DNA of 15,719 nt from Agrocybe praecox (lineage: Eukaryota; Basidiomycota; Agaricomycetes; Agaricales; Agrocybaceae). The notes under the pieces are model-generated. The model searched no databases, was not told where the DNA came from, and worked only from the letters and a program-made list of their open reading frames with translations. This document shows positions 1 to 9,800 of this stretch, in pieces (the stretch's first letter is position 1; every line of letters starts with the position of its first letter). A program made the translations under genes and the position numbers. Where the stretch lies: NCBI GenBank assembly GCA_964017145.1, contig CAXHKQ010000091.1, positions 1 through 15,719 on the forward strand, read 5' to 3'.

Positions 1-248
1 TCCCCATGCTCGACCTTGTTGTTGTTGTCGCTGGCGCCCTCGTCTTTAATCTTGCTGTGAGCCTGAAGTTGATGATGGTGTGGGGAAAGGGTAAGGAACG
101 CAGCACGGTTGATGGTTGAAATTGACCCAAATCGGGCAATTCCCATGCCGGTCCGTCAATAGCCGGATTGCGCTCATCGTCAAGAGCGACGATGAGGATG
201 TATCCAGCCTTCTGAGCCGTAAGAACATGTACTTAGAAATATAGTAGT
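1..248. other. Left-edge sequence, no gene recognised
   Basis: No open frame here resembles a known family. Reading the plus strand, an open stretch from about 113 ends at the TAG at 242-244 and includes the protein-like run ALIVKSDDEDVSSLLSR (about 170-220). It could be the last exon of a gene that enters from outside the window, but no clean acceptor in the right phase was found. A second plus-strand frame from the ATG at 6 gives a short hydrophobic peptide ending at about 116. Neither is called as a gene. Confidence 0.3.
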
Positions 249-253
249 ATATC
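249..253. repeat. 5-bp target site duplication, left copy (solo LTR)
   Basis: ATATC immediately before the TG end of the LTR, identical to 691-695. Confidence 0.8.
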
Positions 254-305
254 TGTCAGGGCAACACTAAGACTCAGTGTGACAAGGCCACCAACAAAGA
301 CAAAG

Positions 306-307
<2 letters not shown>

Positions 308-345
<38 letters not shown>

Positions 346-358
346 AGAGAGAGAGAGA
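308..358. repeat. (GA)n microsatellite inside the LTR
   Basis: An uninterrupted AG run covers 308-342. After a short break (TGA) a further GA run reaches about 358. It lies about 55 bp inside the LTR and may vary in length between copies of the element. Confidence 0.9.
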
Positions 359-443
359 CACTCAATGGTTCTAAGAGATCACACCAATGATAGTGGATAT
401 CCTAAGAGATTGAAGCTGGGGCTACAGCTACCTACATGTCCGG

Positions 444-451
444 TATATATA
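444..451. promoter_or_regulatory. TATA-like box in the LTR
   Basis: TATATATA at 444-451 lies mid-LTR, where an LTR promoter would be expected if the element is oriented on the plus strand. The motif is nearly palindromic, so it does not fix the strand. No other promoter evidence is visible. Confidence 0.3.
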
Positions 452-690
452 CCCTACAGCTATTCTAGAATATTCCTCTATGACATCATAAAGAAAGTAA
501 AAGAATAATGTGGAATGATGTAGAATGAATGAGGCTGTGCTCATGGGAAATCAAAGTGATAAGTATCTAATCAAATGATAATCAAGAGATAATCAAAGAT
601 ATAAAGCAGATAAGATATCTACACATCTACAAAAGGGAAAAATGCGAAATAGATATAGAAAAATAAGGGAAAATAGGGGAAGCCCTGACA

Positions 691-695
691 ATATC
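691..695. repeat. 5-bp target site duplication, right copy (solo LTR)
   Basis: ATATC immediately after the CA end of the LTR, identical to 249-253. Confidence 0.8.
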
Positions 696-864
696 CAGTA
701 GTAAAATACATTTTATTCTAATTTATATATGTTTTAAAAAAAATGAGGAAATGCAGGTACATATACTGCTATCTGAGCTCCTTCAAACTCGATGCATTTG
801 TGCTTCGATGATGAATATGTGAAGGTATTAAGAAATTAGCAGTATTTTTTTTGGATAAAGGTGT

Positions 865-1020
865 TGTTGAACGACGAACTCAGTCACGATAATATTGACT
901 ATATAGATACTCTAGCTACCTGTTGAACGACGAACTAGATTTAATAATATGGTAAGTAAATAATAATAGAATGATTATAATAAACTCTACGAACCTCAGT
1001 CACGATGATATTGACTGAGG
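865..1020. repeat. Cluster of short direct and inverted repeats
   Basis: A 16-bp unit TGTTGAACGACGAACT occurs at 865-880 and again at 921-936. A second 22-bp unit, CTCAGTCACGAT followed by N-ATATTGACT, occurs at 879-900 and 995-1016 with one mismatch. The second copy lies in a hairpin: 994-1002 (CCTCAGTCA) pairs with 1012-1020 (TGACTGAGG) around a 9-nt loop. The first copy has lost the right arm. The pattern suggests decayed mobile-element ends or local duplications. I do not recognise the family. Confidence 0.6.
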
Positions 1021-1513
1021 AACGCAGTGTATGTGTAGTGAATGATGATGAGGGAAAAATTAAGGTTCAGACAAATAAAAAACAATAAAGAAATAGTTCC
1101 GTCGCCTCAGAAGGAAGGCAAGGAGAGGGCGACTGATGATGCACGTGGGTAATCGCGTCCTACGACGCGCGTGCTTTTGGTTGCTCGTGATGCGGCCAAA
1201 GGACTAAGCGAGTCCATATTCAACAGGTGTTTATAATAGTCTCTAGTATATATATACATATAGAAATTGATTATCCACCAATGTAAAATATGTTCAAAGA
1301 CTGGATATGTTCTCAAAATATCTACAAAATCACCCCTCAAGCACAAAATTTCGCATTTTTGAATTTTAAAAACATATATTGATTGGTTTCTACATGTAAA
1401 ATACAATTTAATACACTTTTACATCCTAAGTACATTTTACTTTCATGAGATCTTTCTCAGATCTTGCTCATTGACGCCAACAACGATGAGTTTGAACGTT
1501 GAAAGGGGCGTGA
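1021..1513. other. AT-rich spacer without a supported gene
   Basis: Mixed sequence with poly-A/T runs and TATATA stretches near 1250. A minus-strand open frame across 1107-1406 is AT-rich, resembles nothing I know and is not called. Within it, the ATG at minus-strand 1220 begins a 37-codon frame (MDSLSPLAASRATKS...) that looks more protein-like than its surroundings but is too short to judge. Confidence 0.4.
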
Positions 1514-1831
1514 GAAGTTCCCATATATGGAAACTTCAACCACTTTCAATGTTCGTCGCCTCATACCATCACCACCACCATCTCCAACAACGCCATTCAT
1601 CCCCATCCCTATGCCCATTCTCAATGCCACACTGAACGCCTGCACAAGCGAAACCCGCGACCACGACGAACAGGCCTACAAGCACGATCCGCCTCAGTGA
1701 CGATCATGGACAGCGCAAACACGCCCAGGGCGAACAGCGATGACGATGACGCAGGATATTGGGTGTGGATTCAAGGGCGAGAGGAGCGATATGAGACGAT
1801 ATGGGTATGCAGGGAGGAAACGAGCGGGTGA
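1514..1831 (+). other. Unassigned open stretch (105 codons)
   Basis: The plus-strand frame beginning at 1514 stays open for 105 codons to the TGA at 1829-1831, with moderately GC-rich sequence in an otherwise AT-rich area. The only in-frame ATG is at 1706, which gives 41 residues including a short acidic run (NSDDDDAGYWVWIQGREERY). No domain is recognised. It could be a gene remnant, one exon of an unmodelled gene, or chance. Confidence 0.2.
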
Positions 1832-3182
1832 GCAGACGAGGAAACCACTGGCGTGATGCGTCGACGTGAGCACGACGACAGCTGGTGGCCGTGGTCAGTC
1901 ACGACCTGTACCAAACACTGCTGTGGGAGGGTGGCCCCAGTCGCTCACCTGCTATGTACCTCTCGCTAGCAGTGCCTTCACCGACTTCCAACAAACAACA
2001 TCATGTATGCTCTCCTTGTTGGTTCTTTTTCTTTTTAGGGCATTATTTCTCTTTTTTTCTTCTTTTTTTTTGCCTTCATTTGTATGTAGATGTATTCTAC
2101 ATTTTATTTTATTTACATCATATGTTTTGTAATCAAATGTGCTGTTGTAAGAGATGAAAACAAACAAAAATGACGAAAATGGCAATTAATTCCCAAAACA
2201 GAAGGCATCGCTTGAATATGTCATCTAATCTCGATCTAATCAGACCGGAAAATGTATTCCGAATATCCGGAGTGCATGCTATATCAAAAATAGACTGCGC
2301 GCTCATGCTAAAATTAGATTTATCAATAAATTCAACATTATTCGACTACATCCAAACGCATCCACCCCTCCCCTCCTCCCAATAGGCGTGCATAGTGTTC
2401 CATAAATCATTATTAATATATTTAATTTTATTGGCAAAGTTTCCTGCCCCCAAACGACCCTGAACCCATTGAAATAGCAATCCAGACACCCAAGAAGGCT
2501 ATTTCGTGCGTTTGGCAGCGTGTTTGGTCATGTTTACCAGTGCCCGCCCTCCCTACAAGCTTACCCCCCCTGCTCCCGCCCTCCTATGCGGCTGCTCGGC
2601 TTCTAAAACACCTATGCCCGCCTCCCCAAGTCATTTCCCACCCATATATGCCTGCCCTGGCACCTAAAACCCTCGAAAAAAAGACTTTCCCAAAAGGGAA
2701 GATAGGCAACTGCCCACATGCATTTATAAGCCATTTAGGCAACTGCCTGTTATTCATTAATAATATTAGCAGCTATGGCTGCGGCACATGTCATTCCTCC
2801 CTCCCGCCCTTCCTCCTTCCTTTTTGCTTATTATTCCATAACGAGCGGTGCACGGGAATACTTCCCCTAAATGACCGCCATAAATGGAATAATGATGAGT
2901 TGAACACGCTGGATGCATGTCAATGCGATGACGATGACGGGGGAAAGCAGGAAGGCAGAGATCAAGTCAAGGGAATGAAAGTATGATAAAAAGGCACAAA
3001 AGGGTGCAGAAAAAGTTATTGATAGAAGGAAGGAACATACAGTACAAAAAGAGAAGGGATGGAATGAGGATGGAAAGAATGAAGTTAAGAGGTAATGGCA
3101 TGAATCTGCATACATATTGAGCATCAGTACATAGTTGGTGAATGATGCACAAATATCACCACAATTACCTTTTTTAATCATC
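1832..3182. other. Gene-poor region downstream of the NACHT gene
   Basis: No supported gene. The sequence includes T-rich and poly-pyrimidine tracts (2030-2120, 2540-2600, 2800-2830), an AT-rich block around 2390-2440, and two copies of AGGCAACTGCC (2704-2714 and 2737-2747), each containing the palindrome GGCA-AC-TGCC. The part nearest 3182 is probably the 3' untranslated region of the minus-strand NACHT gene. A GT-AG pair on the minus strand, from about 3166 to about 3106, could be a UTR intron. Open frames here have low-complexity, hydrophobic translations typical of pyrimidine-rich DNA. Confidence 0.5.
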
Positions 3183-5861
3183 TCATGCAGCATGGAAATC
3201 ATCATCCAACCCAGTCCCGACTCGATGAAGGTAAGTAATTATTGCTCGACGTGCTTGATGACTGAGTTTGGGGAACATCATTGACATTTTTGCAAAACAT
3301 TTAGTTCTGCAGAGATCAACAAGTACAGGAAACCTGGCTGCCAGAGGAAGTAGTTGAAGAAGATTTATTAGAATTTCCCCGTATTTGTCCCATAACTGTT
3401 CAGAGTCTGGTTTAAATAATCTGAGCTTCCGTTGTGTCGATTCCTGGATGAATTGCAGTGGGAAGATGTACCCTGCACTCACCAACCGTTTGATGTATGG
3501 TTCAACTGGTATCAATTTCCATTGTGTTGATTCCTGGACAGATTGCACTGGGAAGATCTTCTGTACATCCACCCGAGTGATGAGCTTTGCATACAGAATT
3601 AAATGGACAGATTGTTGGTTGCGGCTGAAGTATTTACCAGCAAGAACAAGTTTGTTTGGCAGGTAATGTGATGATGCTTGCCTGTGCCACTTCCAGGGAC
3701 GTGTTTGTCGCTTTTTCCTGTCAATCCAACGTAATTGAAGGTGTGATTCAGCCTCTTGGTTTGTAAGTGAGGCATCAACCAAAAAGGCAAGACAATGGAC
3801 TGCTGCTTTGGATATTATGAGTGATTTTTCCTCATCACTGAGAGGGATCAAGAATGTGTCACTAAAGTGAACGTGACCAAAGGCGCATCCTAGACCTTTT
3901 AATGAAGATAAAACTGGACCTATTACATGAAGCTGGCGTGCAGAAAAGAGGTGATGCAACTCCCAATCATTGCTGCATCGGTTATGAAGTTCAAAGAGGC
4001 TCAAGTTGTAAAATTCTAAAGCATGATTGCGATAGATGCCTGCTGCAAGATGCCCATCTGCATCCTAAAGAAAAAAAGCCATGTAAATATTAGTGTCCTG
4101 TACAAATCAATATGTAAGGGTTCTTACAAGATCAAACATGATTTTGAACAGTGTGGAAAGAAATAGAGTTGCCACATATTCCCGACCCTGCTGTTGAAAA
4201 AGACTTTTGCAGTAAGATTCCATTGGGAAATTGTACACAGCATTGAAAAATGCTGCATAGGTAGGCTCCCACCAATCACACCTAGATATTGTAACATAAG
4301 TAAGAGGCTCTAATATATCGGAGTTCTCTGGTTCAGACGGGCATCGTGTGCCGGGACATCCCTCTAGCAGTGGTATATAGTCAGAATGAGAGTATCCCTT
4401 CAAAAGGATCAAAGTTCTGACCTGAGAATATCTCAATTAATCGAACAAGATGTCCCGCATGCGTCTCTGCTCGGTTTTTCAAAAGGTCCTTTGACCGGTG
4501 TGCATCAAATAGAAAGTCTCCGAAGGACTTGTGAAGCAGAACTGCCTCTTGGAAAATTAAATCTTTGTCAGGTCCCATCTGTACGATGGCTGTAAGATCG
4601 GACAACACAAGTTCTGCTGTCCCATCTTTGAGATTGAGATATACATCAATAGTTGATGGAGTGATCCTATCATATAAGGCAAGGAATGCCATTATATCCA
4701 CAGAGAGCGATGAATTTTGTGTGGTATTCAATAGGTGGGTATAAAGAGCATCAAGTTCGGAGAAGGGCAAGTTTTTGAAAGGAGGGCAGAGGCCAAGCAC
4801 AGCATCCAGACCCTGATGAGGCCGATGGCGGGGTGAATTCAAGTATTCGATTACTGTCGTTGCATAGACAAATTGACCTGAGGACTTGTCAATGAGCTCT
4901 TCAATTTGGTCTGCAGTAGGCCAGCGATGAGGTATGGAAGCCTTGAATATGTGTTTTTTACGAAGCTTGGTAAATTTATCACAGAGGTAGTGCCAAATAT
5001 CATTATCCGGACGGTACTCGTCCCCGAGGAAGATTTTGAAAAGTGTCGAATTTATCTCTTCCCCACTGAAGGAGCTGGATATGTTGCTTTCCGGACGGCT
5101 CAACACAAGAATACGAATTGGGATGGAGGAAATGGTGACGATATGATGTAAGGTCTCCAATATATCTTGTTGGCTCGCAAGGTCCACACACTCGTCCAGA
5201 CCATCCAGGACAATCAGCCTTGGTGCGCGTTCAGGTGATTTGGCATAATTTGCCAGTAAAGGGTCCATGACAAGCGACATGAACTGCGTCCGCAGAGAAC
5301 GGGTGAAAATCAGCGGATCGAAGTCGACGAACTCGGAGACAAGCCTGCGTATATGTGGGCTTAAAGCACAGATCTGATACGAGATTGTTGCTGCAAGAGA
5401 TTTCGAGTGGTTCCGTGTGGGATCGTTAGCGCCAAAGAAGAAACTGGCGAGCAGCGTTCCCTCCTTGGCGCAGCGCTCACATACGCTTCTCCCGATCGCG
5501 GATTTCCCAGCTCCTGCGGCTCCAGTTACCCATGTGATGAATTTATCGCGAGTATGCTCGTCCGATCCTGCTACCCAGTTCACAAGAGTTTGGATGATTG
5601 CGACCCTCGTGCCTGGGTGACATTTCGGAGGATCAACAATATGCCCAGAGTCGTGATGAGCATTGGGTGCGGCAGCAGCAGCCAAACGATCAAATCCACC
5701 TGAAAGTAATATCGCATGTAAAGGATGTGTGCACTCTATGGTAAGGCGTACGTACTTCTTTCCCTGGTGTGAATATGTGTGGTGTTGTAAAACGATCCTC
5801 CAGTTATGATGCCCTTCGACCACGGAAAGAGAGATCCAGCAGACGGTGGTATATCAGACAT
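3183..5861 (-). CDS. NACHT-domain NTPase, NLR-like protein (4 exons, 833 aa)
   Basis: Predicted P-loop STAND NTPase of the fungal NLR type. In this family nucleotide binding switches an oligomerising sensor, and some members act in non-self recognition or cell death; this protein's own role is unknown. Proposed exons on the minus strand are 5861-5756, 5699-4422, 4363-4128 and 4064-3183, with introns of 56, 58 and 63 nt. All junctions are GT-AG, the phases match, and the total is 2502 nt. Residues 1-35 and a GFDRLAAAAAPNAHHDSG segment resemble the N-terminus usual in agaricomycete NACHT proteins. Walker A is GAAGAGKS (about 95-102), followed by the family-typical FFFGANDPTRN. Walker B is LIVLDGLDEC (about 197-206), and the sensor-like SRPE lies at about 236-239. 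A family-typical SSGQFVYATTVIEYL segment follows. Residues past about 470 match nothing I recognise. No WD40, ankyrin or TPR array is visible; two imperfect 30-residue units carrying QESTQ lie near 706-755. The start is the first ATG of exon 1; exon 1 and the last exon's 3' end are least certain. Confidence 0.85.
3421..3570 (-). repeat. Internal 90-nt tandem duplication in the NACHT gene
   Basis: Within the last exon, 3421-3480 and 3511-3570 align without gaps at a 90-nt offset with about 43 of 60 identical bases. The protein units are IFPVQSVQESTQWKL and IFPLQFIQESTQRKL. A weaker third copy follows near 3599-3650, seen as the shared GGACAGATTG at a 69-nt offset. The frame is kept (30 and 23 codons), as expected for repeats in a protein. 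Confidence 0.7.
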
Positions 5862-5931
5862 GTTTGCGAGACAAGTTGACGTTGAGGGAGGATAAAAAAC
5901 AGGGTCAAGTAGCAGGTCAAGGGCAATCGTC

Positions 5932-6136
5932 GTCCTTCACAGCTTCACCGTGGCGCATAGCATCATGGACGACACCCTTTGCCCAAGTTTAAATTTATAC
6001 AAAGCATGGTATATTTATGTCCCTCACAGCCTCACGGCAAATCACATCACCAACAACACCCCTTTCCCCAACGTTCAAAGCACGGTATATTTGACTCCCT
6101 CACAGCCGCACATGCAAAGCAATCACATCGTCAACG
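5932..6136. repeat. Degenerate tandem array upstream of the NACHT gene
   Basis: Three units can be aligned: 5932-6018 (87 bp), 6019-6094 (76 bp) and 6095 to about 6136 (partial). The shared plus-strand core is GTCCCTCACAGCC, then TCACATCACCAAC, then ACACCCCTTT, then AAAGCAYGGTATATTT. Units 2 and 3 are closest; unit 1 is more diverged and lacks some bases. The array lies between the NACHT start and the hAT element and ends a few bases before the transposon's target duplication. Its downstream half does not resume on the right side of the transposon, so unit 3 was probably partial before insertion. Confidence 0.7.
5992..5999 (-). promoter_or_regulatory. Candidate TATA box of the NACHT gene
   Basis: On the minus strand this reads TATAAATT, 131 nt upstream of the proposed ATG at 5861. 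TATA-like AAATATACC also occurs in the neighbouring tandem units, at about 6009-6017 and 6085-6093 on the same strand. Spacing is plausible for a fungal promoter, but no transcript evidence is available. Confidence 0.35.
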
Positions 6137-6137
6137 T

Positions 6138-6145
6138 AATGTTAT
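6138..6145. repeat. 8-bp target site duplication, left copy (hAT)
   Basis: AATGTTAT directly abuts the left end of the hAT element and is identical to 10496-10503. Confidence 0.92.
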
Positions 6146-6160
6146 TAGGGCTGCGCACCG
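6146..6160 (+). repeat. hAT left terminal inverted repeat
   Basis: TAGGGCTGCGCACCG, 15 bp, perfect inverse of 10481-10495. The ends diverge after this point, although both continue with the same CCGTTACGG-like vocabulary. Confidence 0.93.
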
Positions 6161-6312
6161 TTACCGTAGGCTACGGCATACGGGTGCTACGGTTCGGCTT
6201 CCGTAGCCGTATCGTGAACGCAAAATAATTAGACGATACGGTACGGCTACGGTACGGTTCCGGACCCGTATTAACCATCAAATGACGGCCGAATCGGCCG
6301 TATACGGCTGAG
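6161..6312. repeat. hAT left subterminal motif array
   Basis: About a dozen TACGG or CCGTA motifs occur in both orientations within 150 bp (for example CTACGG, ATACGG, ACCGTA, GCCGTA). They include the palindromic run GGCCGTATACGGC near 6298-6310. Such arrays in hAT elements are usually bound by the transposase's N-terminal DNA-binding domain; binding here is inferred. Confidence 0.75.
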
Positions 6313-6736
6313 TTTTAAAAACGCGTAAAACTGGTCAGTACCACCTGAATAGGGTTCAACATCAACAGCACAGTCGAGTTCAACTTTCCTTACAATTCCC
6401 CAATCATTCCTCGCCGCACTTGGCATATTGAGCTACATTCGGCCTAGCGTACACGAACCGCCGAACATCTAGTATCTATCTGGGCTCTGGCTAGTCATGT
6501 ATTCCTTCTATCATCTATGTTATGTATGTATCTTCAAAATTGAAGTCTTTTTTGCTTTCGTGCAACATAATTCTGGGTGGGCACCGGACAGTCAATCCAT
6601 GTACCTCGCACCTTGTTCAGCCGGTTTTTTCATCCCATTGTGATCTTTCAATTTCATAAGATATACCCCCTTGATGGGCCATTGATAATAAATTATTTAC
6701 AATGCTGTCGTGATCATGGCGTTAATAGGATTAAAT

Positions 6737-6795
6737 GTGAGTTGGCATCTGATTAATTTCTCTCTTTAAAAGGACTTTTCTCACATTTTTAATAG
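6737..6795 (+). other. Possible 5' UTR intron of the hAT transposase
   Basis: A strong donor GTGAGT (6737) and acceptor AATAG (ending 6795) define a 59-nt interval of the same size class as the coding introns. Splicing would leave the ATG at 6824 as the start of the long frame. An upstream ATG at 6716 would be joined out of frame with it. Not required for the coding model. Confidence 0.3.
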
Positions 6796-6823
6796 ATTGT
6801 CATTTATCAAGCTACAACAGGCA

Positions 6824-9800
6824 ATGACGTCTCATTCTTTTCCTGAACCCAATGTGTCTCAGCTGGAGAAACCTGCTTCAGCCGACGATTTTCAGTTCTA
6901 TCATTTCGAAACTGACGATGTGCCGATGAACGTCATCCCACCTCCCAAAGGTACATATTTTATCTTTTTAAGCAAGATAACGGTTAACCCTGCATGCTGC
7001 AGAGCCTCGACGTAGTACACGTCAGTCAGCAAACCACATGCACGACATTTTAGATGCCGAAAAACGCGATGACAATGGTATCCTTAGCAAGCAGTATACC
7101 ACTCGTCCCGTTGGTCGTCCTCATGCAAAAAAATCTCGCCCACTTCCGCCCGTTGGAAGTAGCTTGCAAGTTTCGGAAAGCGATGGCGACGACACAGAGT
7201 TTGACGGTGACGCAGGCTCTGCCATTTCCATGGACAACTCGAGTGATGATGACGAGCCGACCATCGAGCTCACCAATGAGGAGGTTAGTTTTGATGCGCG
7301 TTGATCATAATCTTTATCTGACATATATTATAGCTTGCAGATATTCTTCCATCAAAATCAGCTCCTACGACTGGCCGAGGGTCAGGAAAACGCAAACGAC
7401 GCGTAGAGATTGAAGAAGTTGAAGATGAGGACAGCTCAAGTCGAATTTCGACACGAAATCAACCCCCGCTAGGTGATGCTATACTCGAGGAGATTCCCTC
7501 GAGTGCGCCAAAGAAGCGTAAGGAGGTAAGCATATCTTGGTCAGCTCGATGATGTCTCCATAACATGATTCTTCTGCGTAGACTGTAAAAAAGAAGAATC
7601 CGGTGCATTTCTTCTATCGTGAAGTTGACCGTGGCGCCGATGGACGATTAGGAGACGTTGGGGATAAGCATTTCAAATGCTATCATGGCAATGGGCGTAT
7701 AATTACACTCACAAAGTCTGGAAAATACAATCTCACAAGTATGTTCCATGAATCTTATCGTCTAAGGGTTTAACTTACCTTTTTCAGCCCTCGTTTCGCA
7801 TCTAAAAACATTCCCTCTCATGTTCAAATTATATTCAATCCTCAAAGCACGTTCTCCGAGCGAGTCCATCACTCAGGAAGAGCTTGAAATCGCACAGGGA
7901 AAGAAGGAACTTAATTCATCACAAGCCAAAACTTGGTTCAGCAATCTCGAGGCGGCATCAGAGAATATCAGGCATGCCATTGAGAGACAGGCAGAAGTAG
8001 CAGCGGTACAGTTATTTTTGGTATTCCTTTCTTACGTTTTCTCTGATCCTCGTATTAGGGCCCATGGGATCAAGAAAAATTTGAGCAGCTTCTTGCAAAA
8101 TGGATCGTTGCATGTGATCAGCCATTCGATGAAGTCGACAAACCTGAATTCCGTGAATTGTTAACGTACGCACATCACCCAGCTCCCAACCTTAAAATCC
8201 CGCATCGTGATGCTATCAAGCGACGTATCATGGACATGGGCAATGACTGCATTGAAGAAACGAAGAGAATGTTCCACGAAGACGTCCCTGGGAAGATTAG
8301 TCTATCCCTTGACGCATGGACATCGAGCAATAACTATGCCTTCTTGGCTATTGTTGCTCACTACGTCAACAATTCAGATGAGCTAGGTACGAGATCCAGT
8401 CACCTCACGCCACTTTATCCATTTAATGTCCAATTTAGAGGAATTATTGATCGATTTTCGTGAACTTGAAGGAGAGCACTCTGGCGAGAATATGGCGGAA
8501 GCGGTATGGGAAACATTGACGAAGTATGGAATTCATGATAGGGTATGATCCTTCCTTTCGTGTATGGTAAAATACTAATATTAGTTCAGATTTTTGCTTT
8601 TATGTTGGACAATGCAACCAACAACGACACTATGATCAAGGGTATTCAAAGTCGTGGCAGGGCCGTGGGCATCAATATGAATGCCTCTTGGGTTCGTTTA
8701 CGCTGTATGCCACACACGGTTCATTTGGCTGCAGTTAAGGTATGTCTTGTATCTGTTGTATATATTTTTATTTTTTGACTGAGTATACATTTACGATCTC
8801 AAGCTCTTGGAGGCTATCGGAGCTATGTCAAAAGATGAGAGCAAAAAAGCTACGTCGCGTCGTGGAAATTATCAAGACTCAGCAACAGCGCGGCTTTCCC
8901 GTACATACGATGACGATGCTTTAGGCTTGGAAGATGCTGAGGATCTCGAGCAACCTATTCTCGAACCTGACAATAGCACAAATATTCTTTCTGCTATTGA
9001 CAAAGTACGTGTTTGTGTATCACATTTACGTTTTAAACATATTGATTATTTTTAGCTGCGTAAAATTGTTCGCGCAATGCGATCTAGTCCACAGCGTAAG
9101 CAAGCATGGAAAAACCAGCTTGAAGCGACTTTCCGAGGGGACAACGGTCAAGATCGACGAAAAGCACTCATGTTAATTCTTGATGTTCGTACACGCTGGT
9201 CTTCAACGCACCAGATGCTACGTAAGTGATTCTTAGTGAATTGATATCCCTTAGATCTATCTAACAAAGGTGTAGGCCGAGCCCTCGATTTTTCCGCTGA
9301 AATTGATGCATTTACTGGCAGTAACCGTGACCTACGTGGACTTGAACTTGACGAAAAAGACTGGGAAGCCATTTCACTTGTTGCGGCATGGCTGAAAGCT
9401 TTCAGATCCGCCACAACAGAGATGTCGACAACCAAACGGCCAATGTTATCATCAGTTCACGCTATCTTCCGTGGCCTGCAAGATCATGTCAAGGAGATTC
9501 TGCGAGAACTACCAGATTACGCAAATCCAGTTCTTAAACAAGGCTTAGTCGCTGCGCATCAAAAACTCAGCGAATACTACTATCGATCAGACGAGTCCCC
9601 ATATTATACATGGGCTGCAAGTAAGTGTTAATCTTTGCGTTTTGAATGTAGGCTTATATTTCAACAGTTTTAGATCCTCGTATTATGTATGAGGGTCTCT
9701 CGGATGATTTTCAATCTGAGCCTGATCTCTACACCCACCTTCAATCCTCGAAGGAAAGCTTAGAGAAGTTTTATAACACTCATTACGCCCATAAAGCCCA

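Larger units (their letters stand above)
254..690. mobile_element. Solo LTR of an LTR retrotransposon
   Basis: The segment begins TGTCAGGGC (254-262) and ends GCCCTGACA (682-690). These are perfect 9-bp inverted ends with the canonical TG...CA termini. It is flanked on both sides by the same 5-bp sequence ATATC (249-253 and 691-695), the target duplication size typical of Ty1/copia and Ty3/gypsy integrases. Its length is 437 bp. No gag-pol sequence adjoins it, so it is best read as a solo LTR left by LTR-LTR recombination. The interior holds a GA microsatellite and a TATATATA box. The superfamily cannot be decided from the LTR alone, and orientation is unknown. Structure seen directly; class inferred. 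Confidence 0.85.

Noticed and set aside
2867..3205. Minus-strand frame of 112 codons overlapping the NACHT stop
   Set aside because: It overlaps the end of the NACHT gene in another frame and continues into likely 3' UTR; it is Phe/Ser-rich with no domain.
3385..3666. Plus-strand frame with repeated Cys-Val-Asp-Ser-Trp words
   Set aside because: It is the antisense of the NACHT gene's last exon; its repeats are the complement of the real duplication in that exon.
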